From NCBI GenBank assembly GCA_020431745.1, contig JAGQHR010000300.1, positions 1 to 5,137 of the forward strand: 5,137 nt of DNA, in the 5' to 3' direction. The position numbers were made by a program, and so were the translations under genes. Below, piece by piece: positions 5,110 through 5,137 of the stretch. Position 1 is the stretch's first letter. Each line of letters begins with the position of its first letter. The notes beneath the pieces were generated by a model. That model ran no database searches. It had not been told where the DNA came from and worked only from the letters and a program-made list of their open reading frames with translations. The stretch comes from Candidatus Eiseniibacteriota bacterium (GTDB lineage: Bacteria; Eisenbacteria; RBG-16-71-46; CAIMUX01).

Positions 5110-5129
5110 GGGAGGGCGGCAGGGGAGGG
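5110..5129 (+). other. potential G-quadruplex motif
   Basis: Four runs of three or four guanines are separated by loops of 1, 5 and 1 bases within 20 bases, and more G-runs lie just before them (5088-5100). It sits about 75 bases upstream of the -35 of the minus-strand promoter, in a gene-free, extremely GC-rich window end (5036-5137) where I see no convincing gene. Confidence 0.4.
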
Positions 5130-5137
5130 CGCCGCTC

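Overview
The window comes from the chromosome of a high-GC bacterium. GC-ending codons dominate, Shine-Dalgarno sites are clear, and promoters look sigma70-like (TATACT, TAGAAT). A short glycine-rich RRM protein beside a housekeeping-type ABC-F ATPase suggests an uncultured or environmental lineage (for example Myxococcota/Deltaproteobacteria or Eisenbacteria-like), but the sequence alone does not fix the taxon. I see no mobile element, CRISPR array, rRNA or tRNA.

Plus strand, left half: a possible tail of an upstream gene (ends at 12); a stand-alone response-regulator receiver protein (35-490); about 340 bases without a gene, holding a weak promoter candidate; and a complete two-domain ABC-F ATPase (830-2713), which probably acts on ribosomes.

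Minus strand, right half, read from right to left: a good promoter (5035-5007); a leader of about 157 nt; a divergent MobA-like nucleotidyltransferase (4843-4187); a HAD-family phosphohydrolase whose GTG start shares one base with the upstream stop codon (4187-3408); a GC-rich hairpin; a second leader region; and a 107-residue RRM/RGG RNA-binding protein (3129-2806). The last gene ends at a strong hairpin with a U-tract that lies in the convergent gap with the ABC-F gene.

The most unusual feature is at the junction of the nucleotidyltransferase and HAD genes. The HAD ribosome-binding site is folded into a small hairpin, start and stop codons overlap, and a full intrinsic-terminator structure (hairpin plus T5-C-T4) lies inside the HAD reading frame, over codons 17-30. 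Its T-run encodes the conserved beta strand leading into HAD motif I. It uses the gene's only GTT valine and only TTT phenylalanine codons, which suggests the U-tract is selected. I infer a translation-coupled attenuator setting the ratio of the two products.
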